NCBI RefSeq assembly: GCF_009730915.1
Contig: NC_052489.1
Coordinates: 868,001 to 932,000 of the forward strand
Length of the DNA stretch: 64,000 nucleotides
Source: Dioscorea cayenensis subsp. rotundata
Taxonomy: Eukaryota > Streptophyta > Magnoliopsida > Dioscoreales > Dioscoreaceae
Reading direction: 5' to 3'
Part shown: positions 1 to 12,700 of the stretch, piece after piece
How the letters are laid out: each line of letters begins with the position of its first letter
How positions within the stretch are numbered: the stretch's first letter is position 1
Made by a program: the position numbers and the translations under genes
The notes under the pieces: generated by a model
Told to the model about the DNA's origin: nothing
Databases searched by the model: none
The model's input: only the letters and a program-made list of their open reading frames with translations

Positions 1-751
1 ACCTAGCAGTTCACTATCATGTAAATGTATTTGCGGCTTTTTGCGTAAGCTACCCTTGATAAGTTACAGCTAGTTCTAGGGACTATAATCATTGGAAAGG
101 TACTGCTATTTCTTAAATCTTCTTCCTCTTTATTTTATCAGGATTTACCTGTCTTTCTGGGGTGTGTACACTTTTCATCTTATATTACTTTGCCTTGATG
201 ATGGAGTCCCTTTTCCTGTTGAAGAGTGAATATTTTCTTCTTGCTGATCTATTTGCTTGAAATGATTTTTAAAGACCTGTAGAATTTTATTTTATGAAAA
301 CGATTGTATTTTTTAAGATGTATGATCTATTGTTGTCTCAATAACTGAAACAATGACTTGTCTGCCCTTTTTCAAAGATTAAACTTCTTTTGCAAGTAAT
401 GTATTATTACCAGTATTAGTTTCATTTATGCATTTAGTTTTCTGTCAAATATTTTTTAATTTGGTATGATTTTTGTGATTTTGAGTTAAGTCTACTTAAA
501 GATCTCTTCCAGCAGTTTTTGGAATTTTGTTTTACTAATTCTTTGTTTTTCCTTTTTCAATCAATTTCTTGTTGTGCTTTATGAACTTGTTCTACTATCT
601 ATTATTTTCTGTTACTTGTTAAGCAACTCCATGTTATTTGGGAGGCTTGTCAGCCTTTTGCTTGTTTGGCATTTTTTATTTGTGATTGCTCCAGTCTTAT
701 TATCAGTGCTCTCTCCTCGCTTACCTGGTCTGCTGTTTCTTTATGTTGCAG
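1..751 (+). other. Intron sequence of the DExH14-like gene at the window edge
   Basis: This stretch is T-rich and has no codon run that fits the helicase family. It ends in a normal acceptor (TTGCAG) directly before the first recognisable helicase exon at 752. The upstream half of the gene, which should encode the first helicase cassette, lies outside the window. Confidence 0.7.
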
Positions 752-3700
752 TTCATTAACTCCTTGAAAGATAATCTGAATGCTGAGGTGGCACTAGGCA
801 CAGTAACAAATGTCAAGGAGGCTTGTGCTTGGCTTGGATATACCTATCTTTTTATAAGGATGAAGCTGAACCCTTTGGTCTATGGAATTGCGTGGGATGA
901 GGTATCATATGATATACCATATACCATAATATTGAGATTATGCATTAGCTATTGTACAATTTAAATGCTTCTATTACATAATTGGTATGAAATTGAATCT
1001 ATTCTTGATATTTTTTTCCATGACTTGATTAACTGAGTTATTATTTCTCTTTTTGGTCATATACATGACAAAGTTTGAACTTGACGATGCTCACTAGCTT
1101 GAAGAGTTATTTTGGTAATTTATTTAAATTTTTTGTTAATTTTTCCATAGCGATGGTTTTTCAATGCCAATTCTGGATGACAATATTAAGGATTTCAGAA
1201 GGCAGAAAACAATGAGGAGGTGATCAAATTTTAGAAATGTTATCCTGGGCTTGGGCCTTATTTATGGACTTGTAGAAGTGTAAGAGTTTTCAAAGGTATA
1301 AGATGGTACATATCTTCCAGTGTATAATCAAATTCCCAAATGCATTGGTAACATGCTTTCATTTTAGTATTTTAATATGAGTTCTTGCATTGACTTCTTC
1401 TGATGTTTTGACTTACAATGGCTGTGCATGCCTTAGTGGAATTTGTCAAGAAATTCAAAATCAATAATAATTGGAGTTTGATTTAGATTTCCCTAGAAAT
1501 GGTTAAATGTGATAGTTTTGGCAAGTTTGGGAGTGGGATAAGTCCATGAAGTTCCAGAACTTTTGAGATTCTTTTCTGTATTTCTATTTATGAACTTACA
1601 TTTATTACAGAAGTGTTTCGAGTACAGAGTTGCGTGTTATATGTAATTATATCTTTTGATTTGTTAGGTTGTTGCAGACCCTTTATTGAGTTTCAAACAA
1701 AGGTCTCTTGTAGTTGATGCAGCACGTGCCCTTGACAAGGCAAAAATGATGCGCTTCGATGAAAAAAGTGGCAATTTCTATTGCACGGAGCTTGGTCGCA
1801 TAGCTAGCCATTATTACCTTCAATACTCTAGTGTTGAGACATACAATGAAATGCTCAGGCGCCACATGAGTGATAGTGAAGTTAGCATTAATTCTGAGTT
1901 TGCTTTTCAGCTACCTCTCAGTTTGTGGTTGTGTTTGTCATCGAACGTATTGCTGCTAAATTTTCATATTGTGTATCTGCTCAGGTGATTAACATGGTGG
2001 CTCACTCATCTGAATTTGAGAACATTGTTATTAGAGAAGAGGAACAAGAAGAGCTTGAGACTTTATTGAGAGTATCATGTCCTTTGGAAGTGAAGGGGGG
2101 ACCTACCGACAAGTATGGAAAAATTTCAATCTTAATTCAGGTACTTGCTCATTTATTCGGTCAATATTCTTGCAAATTTACTTTGTGCATAGATTTGAAC
2201 TAAATCATGATTTGAGTAGCTACAGAACTCATTCCTATTTCTTTAAGCTTTCATATTTTTGTTATAATTTCTTGTCTACGATTTCATGTGCTGCCTTATG
2301 AAGTTAACAAGAAAACTTCCTGACCATTGATTGGTTTTGTTTTCGTTCAGGTTTACATTTCACGAGGTTCAATAGATAGTTTCTCTTTGATTTCTGATGC
2401 AGCATATATCAGTGCAAGCTTAGCCCGTATAATGCGTGCTTTGTTTGAAATCTGTCTGCGACGTGGGCTGGTGTGAAATGTCATCCTTCATGCTCCAATA
2501 TTGCAAGGCTGTTGATCGCCAAATTTGGCCTCATCAGCATCCTCTTAGGCAATTTGACCGAGAGCTTTCAGCAGATGTCTGTTTTGGGTCTTTGCTTTTA
2601 GATTTTTTCAGTTTTGGCTTTTCAAACTTGTGTGTTCTTTATCTGCAACATGTTTTCTTTCAGATCCTCCGAAAGCTTGAAGAGAGAGGAGCTGACCTTG
2701 ATCGTCTCTATGAGATGGAGGAGAAAGACATAGGCCTGCTGATTCGTTATGCTCCTGGAGGAAAGGTGGACATTCTCTTTTCTTTACAAGTTCATTGTAT
2801 TTACTATGTTATAGATTTGGCCCTCCATTAATTTCTTGTCCTTTTTTGCTTGGGTGAAGGTTGTCAAGCAATATCTAGGATATTTTCCTTACATCAGTTT
2901 GTCTGCTACAGTGAGCCCAATCACTAGAACTGTTCTCAAGGTAAGTTATGGTCTTTATCTGATAGCTTTGTAGGAGAAAGTTGCATGACATTTAATTACT
3001 CAAGTATTTATATTGTTCAATGACTTTATGGCTTGGAGTATTGTACTAGGTTGATTTGGTCATAAGTCCTGATTTTGTGTGGAAGGATCGCTTTCATGGT
3101 ACCGCTATAAGTTGGTGGATTCTTGTTGAGGTATTACATATGAAAGTTCTATTTTTATTCTTTTGGACTTCTTTATGTTCTGAAGGACTTCTAAGTGATA
3201 ATTATTTGTATTTGCTGTTTAGTTGTTGTTGTACATGATTAGTTTTAGATGATTTGTGACCCTTCTGTATGTTTACCAATATGCATATGTGCATAACAAT
3301 CTAGAGTGCATTACTATTTTGTCATTTCAGGGGCCTGATTTTATCTAAATGAATTCACTGATCAAGATTTTAGCTAATTTTATTTCTTTAGGTTATGTTG
3401 ATTGAAAAATTCTGGTAAGGTTGAGCTTCCTTTGAATGTTCCATATACCCAGAGCAAGTCTCTTATTGTGATGTATTGTCATTTGCATATTGTTTAAGCC
3501 TTTAAGGTCATATTCATATTAAGATTTCATTTATTTCTGTGCATATCCTTATTGACTTTATGACCAAGTCATTGACTTTATGATTTAAAGAAGCTTTATG
3601 GACAGCCTGGTTATTTTTAATGATTATTCATGTTATCTTCGAAAAATACCTTTTCTAATTTCAGATTTTATTCACCTTATTCTGTATTAGCAGGTCCTTA

Positions 3701-6700
3701 GTATTTATGCTTTGTTAGGTGACTGATGGGCATGAATTTATGAAAAATAGAATTAAGTAAATAACCTAGGCTAGTTTGTTTGGTTTAACTTAAATACGGG
3801 AATGAGAAAGGAAATAATTTTTTAGATTTATTGCGAAAATTGGTTTTCTTTTGACTATAGCTTAAAATAAATTACTCATTTTTATTTCCATTGGTTTTGT
3901 AAGCTATATACCTGTCATAGGTCTAACCAATATTGAGATTGGTAATTTTCCATTTAATTTTGAATATTGGAGTTCGTAAATTGATAACTGTACTATTCGG
4001 AGCAGGATTCTGAGAATGATCACATCTACCATTCAGAGCTCTTCACGCTAACCAAGAAGCTGGCAAGGGGAGAGTCTCAAAAATTATCTTTTACTGTACC
4101 TATATTTGAACCACATCCACCGCAGTATTTTATCCGTGCCATTTGTGATTCATGGTTGAATGCTGAGGCACTCTTCACTGTTTCTTTCCACAATTTGACA
4201 TTACCAGAAGTGCGTATCATGAGAGATATTGCTTTACTTCATCTTTATTTTCTGTAATTCACTAAAATCTTATTTTCTCTTGTAGACACAAATAACTCAT
4301 ACAGAACTACTTGACTTGAAACCTCTTCCTGTGTCGTCTCTTGGCAATGAAACTTATGAAACACTGTATAAGTTTTCACACTTCAATCCGATCCAAACAC
4401 AGGTCCTGATATCCTCATCACGACTCACTTTGATCTGTTTGATTTATTGTTCTCACTTTTCTTGGTCACTTTTATTTAATAATCTGTTTTACCAACCAAT
4501 TTGCAGATTTTTCATGTCTTGTATCATTCTGATAGCAATGTTCTCTTAGGAGCTCCAACAGGAAGTGGAAAAACTATATCAGCTGAGCTAGCAATGCTGC
4601 GTCTTTTCGACAGTCAGCCGGATATGAAGGTTTGATTGTATGCTAAACTCGAATCAATTAAGCCTCTTATTTAATGCCCTGTATTTCAGGTAATTTATAT
4701 TGCGCCACTGAAGGCTATTGTCCGTGAAAGAATGTATGACTGGAGAAAACGGCTTGTTAATCAGCTTGGGAAAAAAATGGTAAAATTTTTTCATTTGTAA
4801 AATGATCTCAAGTGAAGTTCATTGAACATATTTTAAACAGCAAGATTGTTTGTTTTGTTAGGTTGAAATGACTGGTGATGTTACTCCAGACCTTATGTCC
4901 CTAATGACAGCTGATATCATAATTTCAACTCCTGAGAAATGGGATGGTATAAGTCGCAATTGGCAAAATCGAAGTTATGTAATGAAGGTTAAAAAATTAA
5001 AAAGTGCTCCCTTATCTTTTCTTATTATTAATTCCTTTTATAGCCACTTTAAATAGTTATCTTCCTCTATTTCCCAATGTTGATCAACTTTATTGCTTTC
5101 ATCTTTTAACATGCTGACATAATTTATAGGTAGGCCTCATGATATTGGACGAGATCCATTTACTAGGAGCAGACCGTGGTCCCATTCTAGAGGTACTCTT
5201 TCTCTAGCTTAATGGTTGTTAGATGGTTGTTAAATTCTATGCAATTATTTAATGGAATTTATGAAGGGGATGCGAGCTGTGTTAGTGGGTGTTTAATAAT
5301 CATACTATTGGCAAGATGACTCAGGCAAACAGTAGCACGGCTTGGTTAAGAGTTCATGTAATTTAACTGTTATCAATGATTAATATTAATGAGCAAAAGT
5401 TAGTTATTCTTTTCTGAATGACCACACACTGAGATTGAAACTAGTGAAGCACTGAAGGATCTTAGGACATGGAAAAAGAGTAGTCAGCCTTCATACATCT
5501 ATGCTAACTGACAATTTTAAGACTAATTCTAAGTGCTTGTAGTAACGACTTCTTTCTCGTTATTGAGATCTATCCAGACTTAAAAATTCCCATGTTTATG
5601 GCTAAATGCCAGTGTTGCTGGGTTCAATATCCAGGTAAATTTAGTTTTTTTCCTTCATTGTTCTCATATAATTGCTGTTAAATGAATGACAAAGTATAAG
5701 CACATATATATATGGCAAGTTTCTGTCAAATTTTAGTTGTTCGGAACAAAGATGGCCTATATATGACTGTATGCTTTCTCTGTTTCATTCATATTTTTTT
5801 TTAATGCAAATTGTCATATGCATGATTATAGTTTGAAACTGACTCTCAAGAAAATCTTCTAATGCCCCTAGTAATTTCCACTGCTTGTGCCAGGTTATTG
5901 TTTCTAGAATGAGATACATATCGTCCCAAACAGAGAGGTCAATACGTTTTGTTGGCCTATCGACAGCATTGGCAAATGCTCGGTCCGTTAGATTGAACTC
6001 AAAACACTCAGAATCTGTTTAATTTTTTTTTTCTGTTTTAACGAATTTATTTGCTACTCTTGCTATGTTTCTGCCTGCATTTGCTTATCCCACTGTATGA
6101 CAAAATGATATTCAAACTAGTTGAATAAATGCCTCTTGTGTTATTTGAATAGCTTTGCCCGTAAGTAGTGGCAGAGATGAGTTACCACAGTTCTAAGTTT
6201 ATATACCTAGTTCAGTATGGAATAGCTCTTTCACAGAGAAGTAGTGCTAAATAAGAAAGGAAAAGTAGCATACTTTTCCTGGATTATTAATATATTTGTG
6301 CATTAGTCTGAAGACCTGATTAGAATTTAGTTTATCCCCACAAAGCCTGTACTGCTTGTGGTCTGCTGGTTTGTAACAGACCCGACTTGGTGATTGATTT
6401 TATGGTGATCCTTTTTAAGTTGAATGATGCTATAATTTTTTCCACTAGATGTATTTCAATTGATTTGGTTCATTAATTCGATCTATAGATAATGAGCGCT
6501 ACTCTGTTCCTGTTCCCCATGTGCTGCATTTTATGTTGATCAGAACTGTTTGTATTTTTCATAAATTAATATCAAAGAGAAATCCATCATTAATGATTGA
6601 GGAAAACCACAGTAACATGCTTGAAGAATGACAATGGATGCTATTAAGTGTGTTTTCATTTTCTAGTTCTTCATTTGCTCATTTAAGGATAGCCACCTAA

Positions 6701-9700
6701 CTTTTAGTGCACTCATTGTTGTCTTGGACAACCTGTTAATATGTTTTCTAAGATCTCACTGAAGGATGCTAAAGTAGGACTATTCTGTATTGTGACACTT
6801 TCATCATTATGATGTACATCGAAATTAGTCTTTACTGCAGATCCCATCACATGCTCCATTTCATCAAATATCATGATTAAGCTGTTCAATCTAATTATGA
6901 AAGTAAAATCAATCAATTTTGATCCTGTCAGTTCTCATATTATATGGCCTTATGTTATCTTGAGATGTTGATGGCATTTTTGAAATTTAAAATAAGTTGC
7001 GTTGGAAGGCTTTTTACTCTTGTTATGACGATTAATTTAATGCCCTTGATGAAGGTTAGAAGTCGTCTGAAATTGCTAGGGTCTAGTTTGCATCTTTACT
7101 TACTACTACATAATTCTTTTTTCCTTCCTCTCATGGATCATTCACAGTATGAACTTTTCACCTTGATTGCATGTTCCTCTTGTTAAAGTCTATACTGTCA
7201 TTGAAGCTTGCTTGATAAGAGTAGCAATATCTGAGGAGTTGGTTTCAATTTTTATCCAGTGATTTGGCTGACTGGTTAGGTGTGGAAGATATCGGTCTTT
7301 TTAATTTCAAGCCAAGTGTGAGGCCTGTGCCTCTTGAAGTTCACATACAGGCAAGTGCATTTCCTGGTTCTACTTTATCATCAAACATAGTTGGTGACCT
7401 TTGGTGTGGTTTTGAAGTTCTTTAAGGTGTAACTCTTGCATCTGAATATAATTTTCTTGATGACGCCATGCAGAATTTCTGGAGTTCCTTTTGAACTTTA
7501 ATTTCAGCGTTTTGCTTACTGTGGATCTGTTTACCTGATGTCTATTGTTGTGTTCTCTGGCTCATCAGGGATTTGCATAGCATGTCTGAATTGTCATTTA
7601 TTGATTTGTGAAGTGCCATTGATCAGTCTTATCTTGTCTGCCATGAGCAGGGATATCCGGGGAAGTTCTACTGTCCCAGGATGAATAGTATGAACAAACC
7701 TGCATATGCTGCCATTTGCACTCATTCACCTTCTAAACCAGTTCTTATATTTGTTTCGTCTCGGCGCCAGACAAGGCTTACTGCTCTAGATCTCATACAG
7801 GTGAGAAGTTGCTTTAGTTGTCACTAGTTGAATTACATATCTGTAACCTCCTTTGTTTTGTTTAAACTTAATTGCAGCATGCAGCATCAGATGAACATCC
7901 TAGGCAATTTTTGAATATACAAGAAGAAGCATTGGAAATGGTCCTTTTTCAAGTAACTGATAACAACTTGAGGCATACTCTAAGATTCGGAATTGGTTTG
8001 CATCATGCTGGATTGAATGACAAGGACAGGTCTTTGGTTGAGGAGCTATTTGCCAACAACAAGATACAGGTCTTTATTTATTTAATTATTTTATGCTTTA
8101 CATTGCCTAAACAGCATTAGCTATTTTATATTTGTGGAGTCTAGGACTAAGATCAAACTAATCCTTCACAAGATGCTCACTCTGTGGAAGTGCCTTGATT
8201 TTGTAGATCCTGGTATGTACCAGCACGCTAGCATGGGGTGTTAACCTTCCTGCTCATCTTGTCATTATAAAGGTATGAAGTTGAAGGTTTGCATGCTGTG
8301 GGTCTTGTCCTTCAATTTGGTTTACTGAATATTCATCTGGGTTGCAGGGTACTGAATACTATGATGGAAAATCAAGAAGATATGTTGATTTCCCTATTAC
8401 AGATATCTTGCAAATGATGGGCCGTGCTGGCCGGCCACAATATGACCAGCATGGGAAAGCTGTTATTCTTGTCCATGAGCCAAAGAAGAGCTTCTATAAG
8501 AAGGTAAAGGAGACAACCATCCATTTATCTGAGATACTTTTTAACAGCTACACCAATTTACTGAATATCTTAATTGCAGTTCCTTTATGAACCATTCCCT
8601 GTTGAGAGTAATCTGAGGGAGCATTTGCATGATCACATCAATGCAGAAATTGTTTCTGGTACAATTTGCCAGAAGGAAGATGCGCTACACTATCTCACAT
8701 GGACATATCTCTTTCGACGCTTGGTATTGTTTTCATGCTGATTATTTTTAATTATAGTTATGCCATTTGATAGTAGTATTAACATCAATTGGGCAACTCT
8801 TGATATCTTTCCTTGGCCAGTAATAAGGTTTCTGAGTCAAGTTTTGTGGGAAGATTTTCAATTGAAAAACCTTTCGTAGTGAAATCAAAGCTTTTACCCA
8901 TTTTGATGTATGTTTATATTTGGGACCAAACAAGCAAGAGATAATTGAAGATGGTAAGGAAAGTAAGCATTGTAAAGTGGTAGTGGTGTGTTACTTGATA
9001 ATTATAGTTATGCCATTTGATAGTAGTATTAACATCAATTGGGCAACTCTTGATATCTTTCCTTGGCCAGTAATAAGGTTTCTGAGTCAAGTTTTGTGGG
9101 AAGATTTTTAATTGAAAAACCTTTCGTAGTGAAATCAAAGTTTTTACCCATTTTGATGTATGTTTATTTTTGGGACCAAACAAGCAAGAGATAATTGAAG
9201 ATGGTAAGGAAAGTAAGCATTGTAAAGTGGTAGTGGTGTGTAACTTGATAATTTTCTGGGTTATACTTATCTAGATTGGTTTTATAATAATCTTTTTTGG
9301 GAGTGGGGGTGTTGAAGAACAGTGTAATCGTCTAGTGCATGAACCCTTCACTGATCCAATAAGTAAGATGTGTATGCTTAAAGCTGTGGCAACTTAATTA
9401 TAGTTTTTTGGTTATTTGGGTGTGATCAACATCTTAGGCTTCTTGATATTGCTGCTTTATAATCGGCAGAGCAAAGTTAATGACTTGAAATATAATTTAC
9501 AATGCTAGTTGATTGTTGTGTACGCAGCAACAGGTGATGACTATTAAATTATTTTTTGGTTATTTGGGTGTGATCAACATCTTAGGCTTCTTGATATTGC
9601 TGCTTTATAATCGGCAGAGCAAAGTTAATGACTTGAAATATAATTTACAATGCTAGTAGATTATTGTGTACGCAACAACAGGTGATGACTATTAAATTAT

Positions 9701-12700
9701 TTCACCAACAGGTTGTAAATCCAGCCTATTATGGGTTAGAGGATGCAGAATCCAATACTCTCAATTCGTATCTTTCAAGGTGCACACAAAAAAAATATTA
9801 TTCTATTAAACTTACCTCAGAATCCTTTGAAGTTTGAATGATGACTGTATCATGTTAAACAGGCTTGTGCAGAACACATTCGAAGACCTGGGAGACAGTG
9901 GATGTATCAAGATGAATGATGATTCTGTTGAGCCTTTAATGTTAGGTTCTATAGCTTCCCAATATTATCTAAGTTACTTGACAGTATCAATGTTTGGATC
10001 AAATATAAGCACGGATACTTCACTAGAGGTAAGTTATTGCCTTGTAGAACTTGAATAGCTTCAAATATTGATGCTGTTCTTATGTATTTTAACACTAGGT
10101 TGCTTTAATTCACAGGTCTTCTTACACATCCTTTCTGGTGCTTCTGAATATGACGAACTTCCTGTACGGCATAATGAGGTAATTTTTTTCATGGAATAGA
10201 ACCTTTGAAATGATTATTTTTATCGTACTACAGGGAGTCTCTTTTCTTCTTCTATCCTAACTAAATATATCCTCTCTTCTACATGGTAATATCATTCCGA
10301 GCTTGTGAAACACCCTCAGATGCCATTTTTGTCAAGTATGTCATTTTGAAAAGGTTGCTCCTTTTTCGTTGGGGATGCTTTATAATGATTTTAGTTTTTT
10401 CTTTCCTAGCGAGATCTCCGTCAATGATCAATTAGCAAGATACTTATGTTAAAGTACAGCATGGCATAATAGCCTAGATTGGCCAACTTATAATATTCTT
10501 TCTGTAATGTAGATCCTCTATCAAGGTATTTAACAATGTGACATGAAAGTATGACCCTTGTACCAGTAGGTTCTGTTTTTGTATTTCTTGTTATTAATAT
10601 TGATTTGGTGTGATACTTTGGGTGTTTATATCTTTGTACTTTCCTGGTTCTTTTTTTAGCCTTGTGAGCTTTTGGATCCTCGTTTATTGATCAAAGAAGC
10701 AAGACTGTGTTTCCTGATGACTTGTTGATTATCGATGTTCATTTTTGTCCTGTTACCATGTAATACTTCTGAGTAAAACTATTGTGGAATGAACTTGATA
10801 ATTTATATAATTGTTGATGGTAATTTGTATTCATGCGCACACTATCTACACCACCACCATCCACCCACCCCTCATATTATCATGGAAATTGAACCAGATA
10901 TGAATAAATGAAATGATAAATTCCATAAAATGCCTTTAAAACATGACTACTGGAAGAAGATTTAGATCAGTGGAGACCTTAGAGGCTAGAGCTACAACAT
11001 AAGAGAAAATGCAACTCATACTACCATGGAGATTGATGGAGTTGTAACTTTATGGAGTCAAACTTGCTTCACATTAGTTCTGTATGTCCCTGGCAGCATC
11101 ATTGTTATGAGTTGACTTGTTGACATCTCACAAGAGATTGATTCTATTATTTAGCTTCTTCTTGTTCTAGGAATCTGTTAAGTTGTCCACTATGATCTTC
11201 TGTTTCTTGTGATTGATTCACCCTTGTTTTTTGCTGCATATCACTCAGGAAAATCTCAATGCGAAATTATCCAAACTGGTCCCTTATAGGGTAGATGAGA
11301 ACCGCCTTGACGATCCACATGTTAAAGCAAATTTACTATTTCAGGTAGGGATGACTTTTGTTTTTATTCTTTTCTGCTTTATTTTCATGTTAACATAGGT
11401 GTATTTTTCTGATTTTACTTGCTATACATCTTAGTCTGGAATTTGAATTTATTTCAATATTGCAGGCACATTTTGCCCGGTTAGAATTGCCAATAAGTGA
11501 CTATGTCACTGATCTAAAATCAGTTTTGGATCAAAGCATACGTATTATCCAGGCTATGATTGATATATCTGCCAATAGTGGATGGCTGTTGAGCTCGCTC
11601 ACTTGTATGCATCTTCTTCAAATGGTTATGCAGGTATCCTTTCACAAGACTTGATCATTGCAAATTAACAATTTTAAAATTATATTGCATCTGCTATGTT
11701 TGGCATATCGTTTTCACATCTTTGATAGGTGATACAAATCCAAATATTGGCTGTATAAAACATGGAAAAGGCCTAACTACCCATTTTTGGCAATTCTTTT
11801 AAAGCCCATTAATTTCTTGCTTTCGTATAGCTGTCTAATCACCTGAGTTTATTGGATTTGTTGACAGTTTGTAGCAATTTAAATGATCATTTTTGTGGCA
11901 GGTGCTTTGTCATTTAGAATTTGATTTCTTGCTGCCATAGTATTATCCAAAGGGCAAGTCAATGGGCACATTGCCAACTACCTATGTGTATATACACACA
12001 TATATATGCAACTGAATCATCCTTCTAATGCTGTTATATTAAGCATATAAAGTAACGAGGAAAAGCTTCATATGAGACTTCAATACTTATTTACCATATT
12101 ATGGTTGCTTGACTTCACTCCTGAGAACTCTGTGATATGGTTAAACAATTTCATTTGAATATACAAAATTAAGCTTCCTGTGTGTGTTTTTTCACACAAT
12201 GCTATTGTGTCAGTTTTGAGAAAAAGCCATTTTTGTAGCTTTCTTCTCACATGTTTCTAGGAGAAATGTGCATAAGATTGCTTTAATTGTGGCTTAATCA
12301 CCAGGAGTTCTGAGATGTTGAAGCCTTGATTTACACATGTCGCTTTCATTCATGTTTTCAGGGTCTCTGGTATGAGAAAGATTCTTCTCTGTGGATGCTA
12401 CCTAGCATGAATGATGATCATCTAAGTTATTTAAACAAACTAGGCATCTTGACATTGCGAGATTTATTGGTTCTTCCAGACATGAAGTTACAAAGCTTGC
12501 TCCGGCAGTCTTCTGCTTCAGAGTTGTACAAGGTACTTCTGTTATCTTTAGTGCTGCTTTCATGGAGTGGTTACTATCGCATACATGAGTTTGTGTATTA
12601 CCACATGACTGAAAAATGTTGAGGGCAATATTGACGTTACTACAGCCAATTTCATTTCCATTATTACTGCATTAGTGTAGTTTCAGAAATTCAATTTTGT

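Noticed and set aside
196-235. Possible helicase exon fragment (CCTTTTCCTGTTGAAGAG)
   Set aside because: It resembles the family motif PVES but lacks a donor and is followed by a stop, so it is probably chance within the intron.
8748-9183. Two similar minus-strand open frames
   Set aside because: They are shadows of the 250-bp tandem repeat in a helicase intron, with no family similarity.
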